Shown: positions 1-6,238, counted from the stretch's first letter. The stretch is DNA of 7,043 nt from DASZZX01 sp036260415 (GCA_036260415.1 DASZZX010000088.1:1-7043), one strand, 5' to 3'. The notes: a model not told the origin generated them from the sequence alone. Program-made: numbers and translations.

Positions 1-50
1 GGCCGCGGCTGGCGGTGGCACGGGCCGTAGCCTACGCGGCGGTCCGCGGC

Positions 51-56
51 AGGAGG
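51..56 (+). promoter_or_regulatory. Ribosome binding site of the acyl-CoA dehydrogenase
   Basis: AGGAGG lies five bases before the ATG at 62. It decides that start, because the reading frame stays open upstream to the window edge. Confidence 0.85.
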
Positions 57-61
57 CCACG

Positions 62-1210
62 ATGCCAGCCGACCGGAGCGCCCTCGAGGCACTGCGCGCG
101 ACCGCCCGGGACTTCTGCGACCGGGAGCTGCGCCCCGGCGCGCGGGAGCGTGACCGCGCGGAGACGTTCCCGCACGACCTGATCCCCAAGCTGGCGGAGG
201 TCGGCTTCCTGGGGGCCACCGTGCCCGAGGAGCAGGGGGGCATGGGACTCGACGCGCACGGCTACCAGGTGGTGATGGAGGAGCTGGGGGCGTCGGACTC
301 CGCCGTGCGCTCCACCACGTCGGTGAGTGTGGGGCTGGTCGCCGGCAGCATCATGCGGTGGGGCAGCCAGGAGCAGCGCGCCAGCTGGCTGCCACGGCTG
401 GCCGGCGGTGAGCTGGGCGCCTTCGGCCTCACCGAGCCGGAGGCGGGCAGCAACCCCTCCCAGCTACGCAGCCGCGCACGCCGCGACGGTGACGACTGGG
501 TGATCGACGGGCACAAGATCTTCATCTCCAACGGGACGGTCGGGGCGGTCACGATGGTGTTCGCCCGGGCGCTGGACGGCGACGCCGATGCCGGCATCAC
601 CTGCTTCCTCGTCCCTCAGAACACCGACGGCTACCAGGCGCGTGCGATCCACGGCAAGCTCGGCCTGCGTGCCGGCGACACCGCCGAGATCTTCCTGGAG
701 GGCGTGCGCGTGCCGTCCGACGCGGTGCTCGGCGAACTCGGCGGCGGCATGAAGGTCGCCCTGTCCGCGCTCGACGACGGGCGCTTCTCGCTGGCGTCGG
801 CGTGCGTCGGTCTCGCGCGCGAGGCCCTGGACGTGAGCCTGCGCTACGCGCGGCAGCGCGAGCAGTTCGGCAAGCCGATCGCCTCGCACCAGCTGGTGCA
901 GGAGATGCTGGCGGACATGCACGTCGACGTGCAGGCGGGGCGCGCGCTCTGCGAGCGGGTGGCCGATCGCAGGGCGGCCGGTGAGCGCTACACGATCGAG
1001 TCGTCCACGGCCAAGCTGTTCTGCACCGAGGCGTCAGTGCGTTGCGCGGACCGGGCGGTGCAGATCCACGGCGGCTACGGTTACGTCGACGAGTACCCGG
1101 TGCAGCGGCTGCTGCGCGACGCCCGCGTCACCACCCTCTACGAGGGCACCACCCAGATCCACAAGCTGCTGCTCGGCCGCCACCTGACCGGTCTGAACGC
1201 CTTCGCCTGA
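62..1210 (+). CDS. Acyl-CoA dehydrogenase (FAD flavoenzyme)
   Basis: The 382-residue protein has the usual length and architecture of a soluble acyl-CoA dehydrogenase, which oxidises an acyl-CoA to the trans-2-enoyl-CoA using FAD and passes electrons to electron-transfer flavoprotein. An N-terminal helical part (about 1-115) is followed by the beta domain starting at the signature FGLTEPEAGSN (121-131; family consensus has D where this has N131). The C-terminal helical domain has RQREQFGKPI (264-273) and the second signature QIHGGYGY (334-341). LYEGTTQIHK (359-368) places Glu361 where short- and medium-chain members have the catalytic base. The substrate cannot be read from sequence; short-chain, branched-chain (isobutyryl, isovaleryl) or glutaryl-type CoA esters are all possible. 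The ATG is set by the ribosome binding site at 51-56. The PHP gene follows after 39 bases on the same strand, so the two probably share a transcript. Confidence 0.95.
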   Translation: MPADRSALEALRATARDFCDRELRPGARERDRAETFPHDLIPKLAEVGFLGATVPEEQGGMGLDAHGYQVVMEELGASDSAVRSTTSVSVGLVAGSIMRWGSQEQRASWLPRLAGGELGAFGLTEPEAGSNPSQLRSRARRDGDDWVIDGHKIFISNGTVGAVTMVFARALDGDADAGITCFLVPQNTDGYQARAIHGKLGLRAGDTAEIFLEGVRVPSDAVLGELGGGMKVALSALDDGRFSLASACVGLAREALDVSLRYARQREQFGKPIASHQLVQEMLADMHVDVQAGRALCERVADRRAAGERYTIESSTAKLFCTEASVRCADRAVQIHGGYGYVDEYPVQRLLRDARVTTLYEGTTQIHKLLLGRHLTGLNAFA

Positions 1211-1234
1211 CCCCGGCGTCGGTTCGCCACCGGC

Positions 1235-1240
1235 GAGGAG
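1235..1240 (+). promoter_or_regulatory. Ribosome binding site of the PHP gene
   Basis: GAGGAG lies nine bases before the GTG at 1250 and supports that start, which also puts the DLHTHT metal motif directly at the N-terminus as in the family. Confidence 0.75.
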
Positions 1241-1249
1241 CGACGTCCC

Positions 1250-2149
1250 GTGCCCGGCTACGACCTGCACACCCACACCACGTTCTCCGACGGGACCACC
1301 ACGCCGGAGGACAACGTGCGCCTGGCGCTGGAGGCCGGGCTGGAAGGCCTCGGCGTCACCGACCACGACACCGTCGCATCGTGGGGAAGGGCACGAGCCG
1401 CCGCGCACGGCACCGAGCTCGAGATCGTCCCGGGCGCCGAGCTGTCCGCCGAACACGGCGGCTACTCGGTGCACGTGCTCGGTTACTGGTTCGACCCGGC
1501 ACATCCGCAGCTCGCCGCCGAGATAGACCGGCTGCGCAACGAGCGCGAGCGGCGGGCCGAGGAGATCGTCCTGCGCCTGCAGGAGCTGGGTGTGGGCGTC
1601 ACGATCGAGCGGGTCCGGGAGCTGGCGGGCGCGGCACCGGTCGGCCGTCCCCACATCGCCGCCGCGGTGGTCGAAGTTGGCGCCGCCGCCGACGCCGGGG
1701 AGGTGTTCGACCGGTGGCTGCACGACGGGGGACCGGCCTACGTCCCGAAGTACGCCGTGTCGCCCGAGCGGTGCGTCGATCTGATCGTGGCCGCCGGCGG
1801 CGTCGCGGTGCTCGCCCACCCCGCCCTGTACGGCCCGAGTGACGGGGAAGGTGCGCGCACCGGGGTGGCGGACGATGTGATCGCGCGCATGGCGGCGCGT
1901 GGACTGGCCGGCATCGAGGCGGCCCACCCCGACCACGAGCCGGGCGAGAGGGAGCACTACCTGCGGCTCGCCGCGGACCTCGGCCTGGTGGTCACCGGCG
2001 GATCCGACTTCCACGGCGACCGAAAGGATCTCGCTCTCGGCGAGGTGACGACCCACCGTGAACGCGTGGAGGCGCTCCGCGGGCGACGGCCGAGCGGCGG
2101 ATCGCTGCCCCGGCCGTCCCCGTCGACCCCGACGCGCCACACCGGTTGA
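1250..2149 (+). CDS. PHP-domain metal-dependent phosphoesterase, YciV/TrpH (RNase AM) type
   Basis: The 299-residue protein reads as one PHP domain over about residues 3-270. Metal-site motifs appear in order: DLHTHTTFSDG (5-15, with H7, H9, D14), TDHDT (37-41, H39 and D40), GAELS (62-66, E64), HVLGY (75-79), LAHP (188-191, H190) and GGSDFHG (250-256, D253 and H255). GRPHIA (132-137) and YVPKY (164-168) are typical of the YciV/TrpH group. Members characterised in that group are 5'-to-3' RNA exonucleases or 3',5'-nucleotide phosphatases; which activity applies here is inference, as family resemblance fixes chemistry (phosphoester hydrolysis with a multi-metal centre) better than substrate. It is cytoplasmic, with no signal peptide or membrane segment. 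The last 20 or so residues are a Pro/Ser/Arg-rich tail outside the domain. GTG start chosen from the ribosome binding site at 1235-1240. Confidence 0.9.
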   Translation: MPGYDLHTHTTFSDGTTTPEDNVRLALEAGLEGLGVTDHDTVASWGRARAAAHGTELEIVPGAELSAEHGGYSVHVLGYWFDPAHPQLAAEIDRLRNERERRAEEIVLRLQELGVGVTIERVRELAGAAPVGRPHIAAAVVEVGAAADAGEVFDRWLHDGGPAYVPKYAVSPERCVDLIVAAGGVAVLAHPALYGPSDGEGARTGVADDVIARMAARGLAGIEAAHPDHEPGEREHYLRLAADLGLVVTGGSDFHGDRKDLALGEVTTHRERVEALRGRRPSGGSLPRPSPSTPTRHTG

Positions 2150-2175
2150 GCCGTCCGAACGACCGGTGTCCGGGC

Positions 2176-2181
2176 TACAGT
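2176..2181 (+). promoter_or_regulatory. Possible -10 element before the FHA-LuxR gene
   Basis: TACAGT fits the TANNNT pattern of an actinobacterial housekeeping -10 box and lies 36 bases before the GTG at 2212. No good -35 is seen at normal spacing, and the only TTGA-like hexamer (TTGAGC, 2146-2151) is 24 bases upstream. A separate transcript for this gene is therefore only a suggestion. Confidence 0.3.
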
Positions 2182-2200
2182 TCCGGGGAGAGCGCGTCCA

Positions 2201-2205
2201 GGAGG
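2201..2205 (+). promoter_or_regulatory. Ribosome binding site deciding the FHA-LuxR start
   Basis: GGAGG lies six bases before the GTG at 2212. It favours that codon over an in-frame TTG at 2146 that would add 22 residues and overlap the PHP stop codon. Confidence 0.8.
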
Positions 2206-2211
2206 GCCGTC

Positions 2212-2802
2212 GTGCCGGACACCCTGCCGAGGAAGGCCAAGAAGGTCGTCCCGCTGCCGACGCTGACCTTCCGCAACGGTCCGCTCATGGGCAGGTCGCT
2301 GCCGCTCGACGTCGACGACGGCACGATCGGGCGGCGCGAGGACAACACCTACGTCATCCCCGAGCCGCGCGTCTCGCGGGTCCACGCGGCGATGCGCAAG
2401 GAGGCCGGGGCGGTGATCCTGACCGACCTGGGAAGCAGCGCCGGGACCAAGGTCAACGGTGAGGAGCTCACAGGTCCGCGCGTGCTGCGTCACGGGGACC
2501 GGGTGGCGTTCGGCCCGGTGGAGGCGGTGTTCGAGGATCCTGCGATGGCCGCGCAGGACGAGGACGTCACGATGGTCCTCGAGATCCCGAAGGTGGAGAC
2601 CGGACCGCACCTCTCGCCACGTCAACAGCAGGTGCTGGAGCTGATGGCGGAGGGGATGACAAACAACGAGATCGGGGAGCAGCTGGGCGTGACCGAGCGG
2701 ACGGTCAAGGCGTACGCCCAGGAGCTGTACGACAAGTTGGGCGTGCGCAACCGTGCGGGCGCTGTCGCGGAGGCGGCCAAGCTCGGGATCCTCGAGCACT
2801 GA
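2212..2802 (+). CDS. FHA domain fused to LuxR-type helix-turn-helix, putative transcription regulator
   Basis: The 196-residue protein has two modules. Residues about 17-108 are a forkhead-associated domain, with TIGRRED (38-44), SRVH (55-58) and DLGSSAGTKVNG (72-83). These are the loops that bind phosphothreonine in the family; S55, R56 and H58 are kept, while the usual Asn in the S-x-N-G-T loop is Ala77. A short acidic linker (about 109-131, including AAQDEDVTM) leads to a LuxR/GerE DNA-binding domain at 133-196, with LSPRQQQVLELMAEGMTNNE and recognition helix around VTERTVKAYAQEL. There is no receiver or sensor domain, so the FHA module takes the place of the usual input. The natural inference is a regulator recruited or switched by a Ser/Thr-kinase-phosphorylated partner. 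It lies between the PHP gene and parA on the same strand. Targets are unknown. Confidence 0.88.
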   Translation: MPDTLPRKAKKVVPLPTLTFRNGPLMGRSLPLDVDDGTIGRREDNTYVIPEPRVSRVHAAMRKEAGAVILTDLGSSAGTKVNGEELTGPRVLRHGDRVAFGPVEAVFEDPAMAAQDEDVTMVLEIPKVETGPHLSPRQQQVLELMAEGMTNNEIGEQLGVTERTVKAYAQELYDKLGVRNRAGAVAEAAKLGILEH

Positions 2803-2842
2803 CCGGCGACCGGGGCGTGTCGCGCGGTGAGGAGCGGATCCG

Positions 2843-2874
2843 TTGGCGGCCGGGTCCCTCGGCCCCGGTACGCT
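2843..2874 (+). promoter_or_regulatory. Possible parA promoter
   Basis: TACGCT (2869-2874) fits the TANNNT -10 pattern of high-GC Gram-positive bacteria, with TTGGCG (2843-2848) as a weak -35 at a rather long 20-base spacing. Transcription would begin near 2881, about 33 bases before the leader ORF. A GGCCG/CGGCC stem with a 7-base loop (2848-2864) sits between the two boxes and could instead end FHA-LuxR transcripts, though no T-run follows. Confidence 0.35.
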
Positions 2875-2901
2875 GACCGCCCCGCGGGAGCTCGCTGGGA
2901 G

Positions 2902-2906
2902 GGAGG
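2902..2906 (+). promoter_or_regulatory. Strong ribosome binding site of the parA leader ORF
   Basis: GGAGG within GGGAGGGAGG (2898-2906 region) lies seven bases before GTG 2914. It is 57 bases from the parA GTG at 2964, so it serves the short ORF and not parA directly. Confidence 0.65.
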
Positions 2907-2913
2907 CCGTCCA

Positions 2914-2967
2914 GTGCCGGAGGCGCAGGCGCCGCTGGCTGCAGCACGCAGACGGCACGGGCCGTGA
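2914..2967 (+). CDS. 17-codon leader ORF, overlapping the parA start
   Basis: GTG at 2914 opens a 17-codon frame (MPEAQAPLAAARRRHGP) ended by TGA at 2965-2967. That stop overlaps the parA GTG (2964-2966) as GTGA, the classic geometry for translational coupling. The short ORF has the good ribosome binding site, whereas no Shine-Dalgarno-like sequence is visible just before 2964. The peptide itself shows no motif, so the act of translating it, not the product, is the likely point. Alternatives are that the peptide is the true N-terminus joined to ParA by a frameshift or sequencing error, or that the overlap is chance. The ParA N-terminus beginning at 2964 is already complete by family comparison, which argues against the frameshift. 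Confidence 0.5.
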   Translation: MPEAQAPLAAARRRHGP

Positions 2968-3806
2968 CCGCGACCGTGTTCGCGGTCGCCAACCAGAAGG
3001 GCGGTGTCGCGAAGACCACCACCGGGCTGTCCCTGGCGGCGGCCATGGGGGAGCTGGACCGGGCGGTGCTGGTCGTCGACCTCGACCCCCAGGCCTGTCT
3101 CACGTTCTCGCTGGGTTACGACCCCGACCGCCTGGAGCCGTCGCTCCACGACGTGGTGGTGGGCCGGGCGCGGCTGGTCGACACGGTGCTGCAGCACCGC
3201 GTGGCGGATGTGGCGCCGTCCAACATCGACCTGGCCGGGGCCGAGGTCACCCTGCTCAGCCGCACGGGTCGCGAGTACCTGCTGCGCGGCGAGCTGGCCG
3301 ACCTCCTCGAGAGCTACGACGTGATCATCATCGACTGTCCCCCGTCGCTCGGTGTCCTCACCATCAACGGGTTGACCGCCGCGGACGAGGTCCTGATCCC
3401 CGTCCAGTGCGAGACGCTGGCCCACAGGGGGGTCGCGCAGCTGCTGGAGACCATCATGGACGTGCGCCGGCTCACCAACCGTGAGCTGACGGTCCGCGGG
3501 GTCGTGGCCACCTTCTACGACAGCCGCACCCACCACAGCCGCGAGGTGCTCCGTGATGTGATCGAGCGGTACGCCCTCCCGCTGGTCGGCCCGCCCGTGC
3601 GCAAGTCGGTGCGGTTCGCCGAGGCACCCGCCGAGGGGCGCACGATCCTCGAGCACGCCGGGTCGGTGCCAGGGGCCGCCGCCTACCGGGCGATGGCGCG
3701 CGAACTCCTGGGGGAGCCGGTGGACGACGAGCTGCTCGAGCGAGCCGGCTGGACCAAGGAGCAGCACGACGCCGTGTTCGGCACGGTCGGGTCCTCGCGT
3801 GAGTGA
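2964..3806 (+). CDS. ParA/Soj-family ATPase, orphan (no ParB nearby)
   Basis: The 280-residue protein is a complete ParA-type P-loop ATPase with no N-terminal DNA-binding domain. The deviant Walker A is QKGGVAKTTT (11-20), with signature Lys12 and P-loop Lys17. Walker A' is VVDLDPQ (37-43, D39) and Walker B is IIIDCPPSLG (121-130, D124). Family members dimerise on ATP, bind DNA non-specifically and position plasmids, chromosomes or protein cargo; ParB or a similar partner triggers hydrolysis. Here no parB and no parS-like palindrome are in the window, so the cargo is unknown. The segment from about 253 (VDDELLERAGWTKEQHDAVF) is a tail beyond the usual Soj length. Start GTG 2964 gives an N-terminus (MTATVFAVANQKGG) matching the family. 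Translation is probably coupled to the leader ORF upstream, and the zinc-ribbon gene overlaps its end by 8 bases. From memory it resembles the actinobacterial Rv3213c-like orphan ParA group. Confidence 0.93.
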   Translation: MTATVFAVANQKGGVAKTTTGLSLAAAMGELDRAVLVVDLDPQACLTFSLGYDPDRLEPSLHDVVVGRARLVDTVLQHRVADVAPSNIDLAGAEVTLLSRTGREYLLRGELADLLESYDVIIIDCPPSLGVLTINGLTAADEVLIPVQCETLAHRGVAQLLETIMDVRRLTNRELTVRGVVATFYDSRTHHSREVLRDVIERYALPLVGPPVRKSVRFAEAPAEGRTILEHAGSVPGAAAYRAMARELLGEPVDDELLERAGWTKEQHDAVFGTVGSSRE

Positions 3807-4203
3807 GCGCCGTCAGGGCGGGATCCGTGGGCGTGGCGGCCCGCCGGCTGACATGACCGACCGGTCGGAGCCGACCGGTCTGGACCGGGTGACGCGACCG
3901 GATCCGACGCGTCCGAGCGGGGGGGACCTGCGTGGCAAGCGGGCGCTGTACTCCGTGGATCCCGACGCCCATCCCACGCCGGCCGTGATCGTCCGCTGCC
4001 CGCGCTGTGAGGTGGAGCGGCCGCTCGCCGCGCGGGAGGCGTGCCGTCTGCTGCGGCCGCCGTTCGTGGCGGATCCGTTGCGGGGGCGGGTGTGGACCCA
4101 GTGCCCGACGTGCGAGCGACGCGTGTGGTTGTACGCGCGTCTGGGTCCGGGGATCCCCTGGCCGTTCCGGCCCTGGACGGCGCGCCGCGCGGGGAGCCGG
4201 TAG
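3799..4203 (+). CDS. Small zinc-ribbon protein of unknown function, overlapping parA
   Basis: From GTG 3799 the protein has 134 residues. The first 45 or so are hydrophilic and probably disordered, rich in Arg, Gly, Pro and Asp. A compact part starts near GKRALYSVD (46-54) and contains two CxxC knuckles, CPRC (67-70) and CPTC (102-105), spaced like a four-cysteine zinc ribbon with a 31-residue insert (C82 lies inside it). It ends in an aromatic and basic stretch with VWLYARLG and WPFRPW. No membrane segment is seen. ATG 3853 is an in-frame alternative that gives 116 residues; neither start has a clear ribosome binding site, so coupling to parA favours 3799. I do not recognise a named family, though I recall similar small GKxALFS...CxxC proteins beside ParA in actinobacteria. 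A partner or adaptor role for ParA is inference from the overlap. Confidence 0.8.
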   Translation: MSERRQGGIRGRGGPPADMTDRSEPTGLDRVTRPDPTRPSGGDLRGKRALYSVDPDAHPTPAVIVRCPRCEVERPLAAREACRLLRPPFVADPLRGRVWTQCPTCERRVWLYARLGPGIPWPFRPWTARRAGSR

Positions 4204-4214
4204 CGCCAGCGCGA

Positions 4215-4311
4215 CCCGCCGCCGGGGCGGGCGCCGACCACGCATGTGGAGCCGGAAGGGTGTCGTGCGGGCGGCCACGCCCGGGAGCGCCAATGGCGGT
4301 CCCGACGGGAC
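4215..4311. terminator. Hairpins between convergent genes, possible bidirectional terminator
   Basis: The 116-base gap between the zinc-ribbon stop and the helicase stop has three short perfect stems: CCCGCC/GGCGGG (4215-4220 with 4226-4231), CGGGCG/CGCCCG (4268-4273 with 4278-4283, loop GCCA) and GTCCC/GGGAC (4299-4303 with 4307-4311). None is followed by a T-run on either strand. Such stems arise easily at this GC content, so the terminator role rests mainly on position. Confidence 0.35.
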
Positions 4312-4319
4312 GGCGGCGG

Positions 4320-6140
4320 TCAGGGCAGGTAGTCGACCTTCACGCGCCGTTCGAGCAGGGGGTGGCCCTCGCCTCGTGCGGGCTTGCCGGGGCTGGTGGG
4401 GGCGGGCCGCCCGGCCCGGTCGGAGCCACCCTCTCCTCCGGCTGCTCGGCGTTCGGGGCGCGTCGGCTGCTCGTCGTCGTCGGCCCGACGGTCCCGTCGT
4501 TCACCGCTCGGGGTCGCGTCCCGGCCGCGGCCGGCGCGGCGGCTGCGTTCGCCAGCGCCCCGCCGCTGCGCCGCGTCGTCCGACCGTCGGTGGGTGCGCT
4601 GCCGTCGCGAACCCGTGCGGCTGCGGGTGCGCACCCGCTCGGGGCGGCCCCCAGCGCCCGCGGTGGCGTGGTCGGGGGCCGTCGGCTCCGCGCTCGCGGT
4701 GGCGTGGTCGGGGGCCGTCGGCTCCGCGTTCGTGGGGGCGTGGTCGGGGGCCGTCGGCTCCCCGTTCGTGGGGGCGTGGTCGGGGGCCGTCGGATCCGCG
4801 CCCGGCGTCCCGTCCTGCTCCTGCCGCTGACCGCCGACGTCTCCGTCGCGGTCGGGCCCGCTCGCCTCTCCCTCGCCGCGGCGTGGCCGGCGCCGTCGGG
4901 AGCGGCGTACGGGCTCGCCGCCCGACGCGTCCTCCTCGCCGCTGGAGGCGCTGGCGAACCGGTCCCACGGCGTGTGCGCGGGCAGGTCGAAGCGTGCACG
5001 CAGCAGCGGGGACGTCGAGAAGACCTCCTCCACTGGCACGTCGGTCGCCCCGACCGCCTTGCGGATCACGTTGATGCGCTCGACCTCGTCGCTGGTCGCG
5101 AACGTCACCGCCACTCCTGGCGCTCCGGCCCGCCCGGTGCGCCCGATGCGGTGCAGGTACATCTTCTCGTCGGAGGGGCAGTCGTAGTTCACGACGTGGG
5201 TCACGCCCACGATGTCGAGTCCGCGTGCGGCCACCTCGGTGGCGACCAGCACGTCCGCCTCACCCTCGCGGAACCGGGCCAGGTTGTGCTCGCGCCGCGC
5301 CTGGCGCAGGTCCCCGTGGATGGGGGTGGCGCTGACGCCCAGCTCCCGCAGCTCCGTGACGAGGCGGTCCGCCATGCGCCGGGTGCGGACGAACGCCGCG
5401 GCGAGTTTGGCGTCCGGTGCCTGCAGGATGCGGGCCAGCACCCGCGGCTTGTCCAGGCGGTGCACCAGCAAGAAGTGCTGCTCGGTGGTCGGCGCGATCT
5501 GCGGCTCGTCCGACTCGGCACGCAGGAAGGTCGGCTTGGTCATGTAGCGCCGCGCAATCGTCACGACCTCTCGCGGCATGGTCGCGGAGAACAACAGCAT
5601 CTGTCGGCGCTGGCTGCAGCCCGCGATGAGTTGCTCGACGTCGGGGAGGAAGCCCATGTCGAGCATCTCGTCGGCCTCGTCGAGCACGAGGATCCGCACG
5701 GTCGTGAGGTCGAGGTTGCGACGCCGGACGTGGTCGAGCAGCCGGCCGGGCGTGCCGACGAGGACGTCGACGCGGTCGGCGCGCAGCGCAAGTTCCTGCG
5801 GTTCGAGGGCGACACCGCCGTAGACGGCCATCACCCGGACTCCCACCGCCTCGCCGGCCTGCTGCAGGTCGCCGGCGACCTGCAGGGCCAGCTCGCGGGT
5901 AGGGGTGACGACCAGCGCCTGCACCCCGTCGGCCCCGTGCTCGGTGCGGTGTAGCACGGGCAGGCCGAAGGCCAGAGTCTTGCCCGTCCCTGTGCGGGCC
6001 TGGCCGATCACGTCGGCGCCGTCGAGCGCCAGGGGGATGGTGAGTCGCTGGATGGGGAACGGTTCGAGGATGTCGTGTCGGGCGAGCGCGTCTGCGAGGA
6101 CGGGATCGACGCCGAGGTCGTGGAAGGTCGAGACGGTCAC
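4320..6140 (-). CDS. DEAD-box ATP-dependent RNA helicase, RhlE-like, with repeat-containing basic tail
   Basis: The 606-residue protein has a full helicase core over residues about 5-370 and a long tail. Motifs in order are the Q motif (F6 with PIQ at 29-31), ARTGTGKT (48-55, P-loop), PTRELA (80-85), TPGR (130-133), DEAD (154-157), SAT (185-187), VATEVAARGLD (299-309) and HRIGRTGR (330-337). It should unwind short RNA duplexes or remodel ribonucleoprotein in the cytoplasm, for example in ribosome assembly or RNA decay; which of these is not visible. Residues about 397-606 are a disordered, Arg-, Pro- and Asp-rich extension with four 12-residue repeats (449-496), probably an RNA-binding tail. 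GTG at 6140 was chosen because AGGAG precedes it by four bases and MTVSTFHDLGV matches the family N-terminus. From memory, the core is close to mycobacterial RhlE (Rv3211). It converges on the parA/zinc-ribbon block. Confidence 0.93.
   Translation of the reverse strand: MTVSTFHDLGVDPVLADALARHDILEPFPIQRLTIPLALDGADVIGQARTGTGKTLAFGLPVLHRTEHGADGVQALVVTPTRELALQVAGDLQQAGEAVGVRVMAVYGGVALEPQELALRADRVDVLVGTPGRLLDHVRRRNLDLTTVRILVLDEADEMLDMGFLPDVEQLIAGCSQRRQMLLFSATMPREVVTIARRYMTKPTFLRAESDEPQIAPTTEQHFLLVHRLDKPRVLARILQAPDAKLAAAFVRTRRMADRLVTELRELGVSATPIHGDLRQARREHNLARFREGEADVLVATEVAARGLDIVGVTHVVNYDCPSDEKMYLHRIGRTGRAGAPGVAVTFATSDEVERINVIRKAVGATDVPVEEVFSTSPLLRARFDLPAHTPWDRFASASSGEEDASGGEPVRRSRRRRPRRGEGEASGPDRDGDVGGQRQEQDGTPGADPTAPDHAPTNGEPTAPDHAPTNAEPTAPDHATASAEPTAPDHATAGAGGRPERVRTRSRTGSRRQRTHRRSDDAAQRRGAGERSRRAGRGRDATPSGERRDRRADDDEQPTRPERRAAGGEGGSDRAGRPAPTSPGKPARGEGHPLLERRVKVDYLP
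4653..4796 (-). repeat. Four in-frame 36-bp tandem repeats in the helicase tail
   Basis: Four contiguous 36-bp units (4653-4688, 4689-4724, 4725-4760, 4761-4796) encode DPTAPDHAPTNG, EPTAPDHAPTNA, EPTAPDHATASA and EPTAPDHATAGA. The core PTAPDHA is identical in all four, and most changes fall in the last residues of each unit. The period is a multiple of three, so copy number can change without breaking the frame. The repeats are acidic and neutral, in contrast to the Arg-rich sequence on both sides. Confidence 0.95.
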
Positions 6141-6144
6141 GTAG

Positions 6145-6149
6145 CTCCT
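6145..6149 (-). promoter_or_regulatory. Ribosome binding site deciding the helicase start
   Basis: On the minus strand AGGAG lies four bases before the GTG at 6140. It rules against a 72-residue N-terminal extension that would begin inside the 17-bp repeat array. Confidence 0.75.
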
Positions 6150-6238
6150 GTCGGGACGAGCAGGCCGCGGGCGGGGAACGGTCCGCCGGGTCCATCGTGG
6201 TGGAGCGGGCGCCGCGGAGGGCGGCGACCGCCACGACG

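Noticed and set aside
1..30. Possible tail of an upstream gene ending at TAG 28-30
   Set aside because: Only nine codons are visible, too few to show coding character, and other frames are also open.
1034..2140. Long minus-strand open frame antisense to the dehydrogenase end and PHP gene
   Set aside because: The plus-strand frames contain complete conserved motifs; the antisense product is rich in Arg, Gly and His with no domain.
2146..2211. TTG start adding 22 residues to the FHA-LuxR protein
   Set aside because: It has no ribosome binding site and overlaps the PHP stop, while GTG 2212 has GGAGG at good spacing.
2803..4320. parS site or parB gene for a complete partition system
   Set aside because: No ParB-like protein and no TGTTTCACGTGAAACA-like palindrome is seen; the ParA is treated as an orphan.
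4653..4796. CRISPR-like 36-bp repeats
   Set aside because: They are contiguous, in frame and encode a 12-residue protein repeat inside the helicase tail.
4041..5954. Long plus-strand open frame (637 codons) antisense to the helicase
   Set aside because: The minus-strand frame has every helicase motif in order; the plus-strand frame is a GC-driven mirror of it with no recognisable domain.
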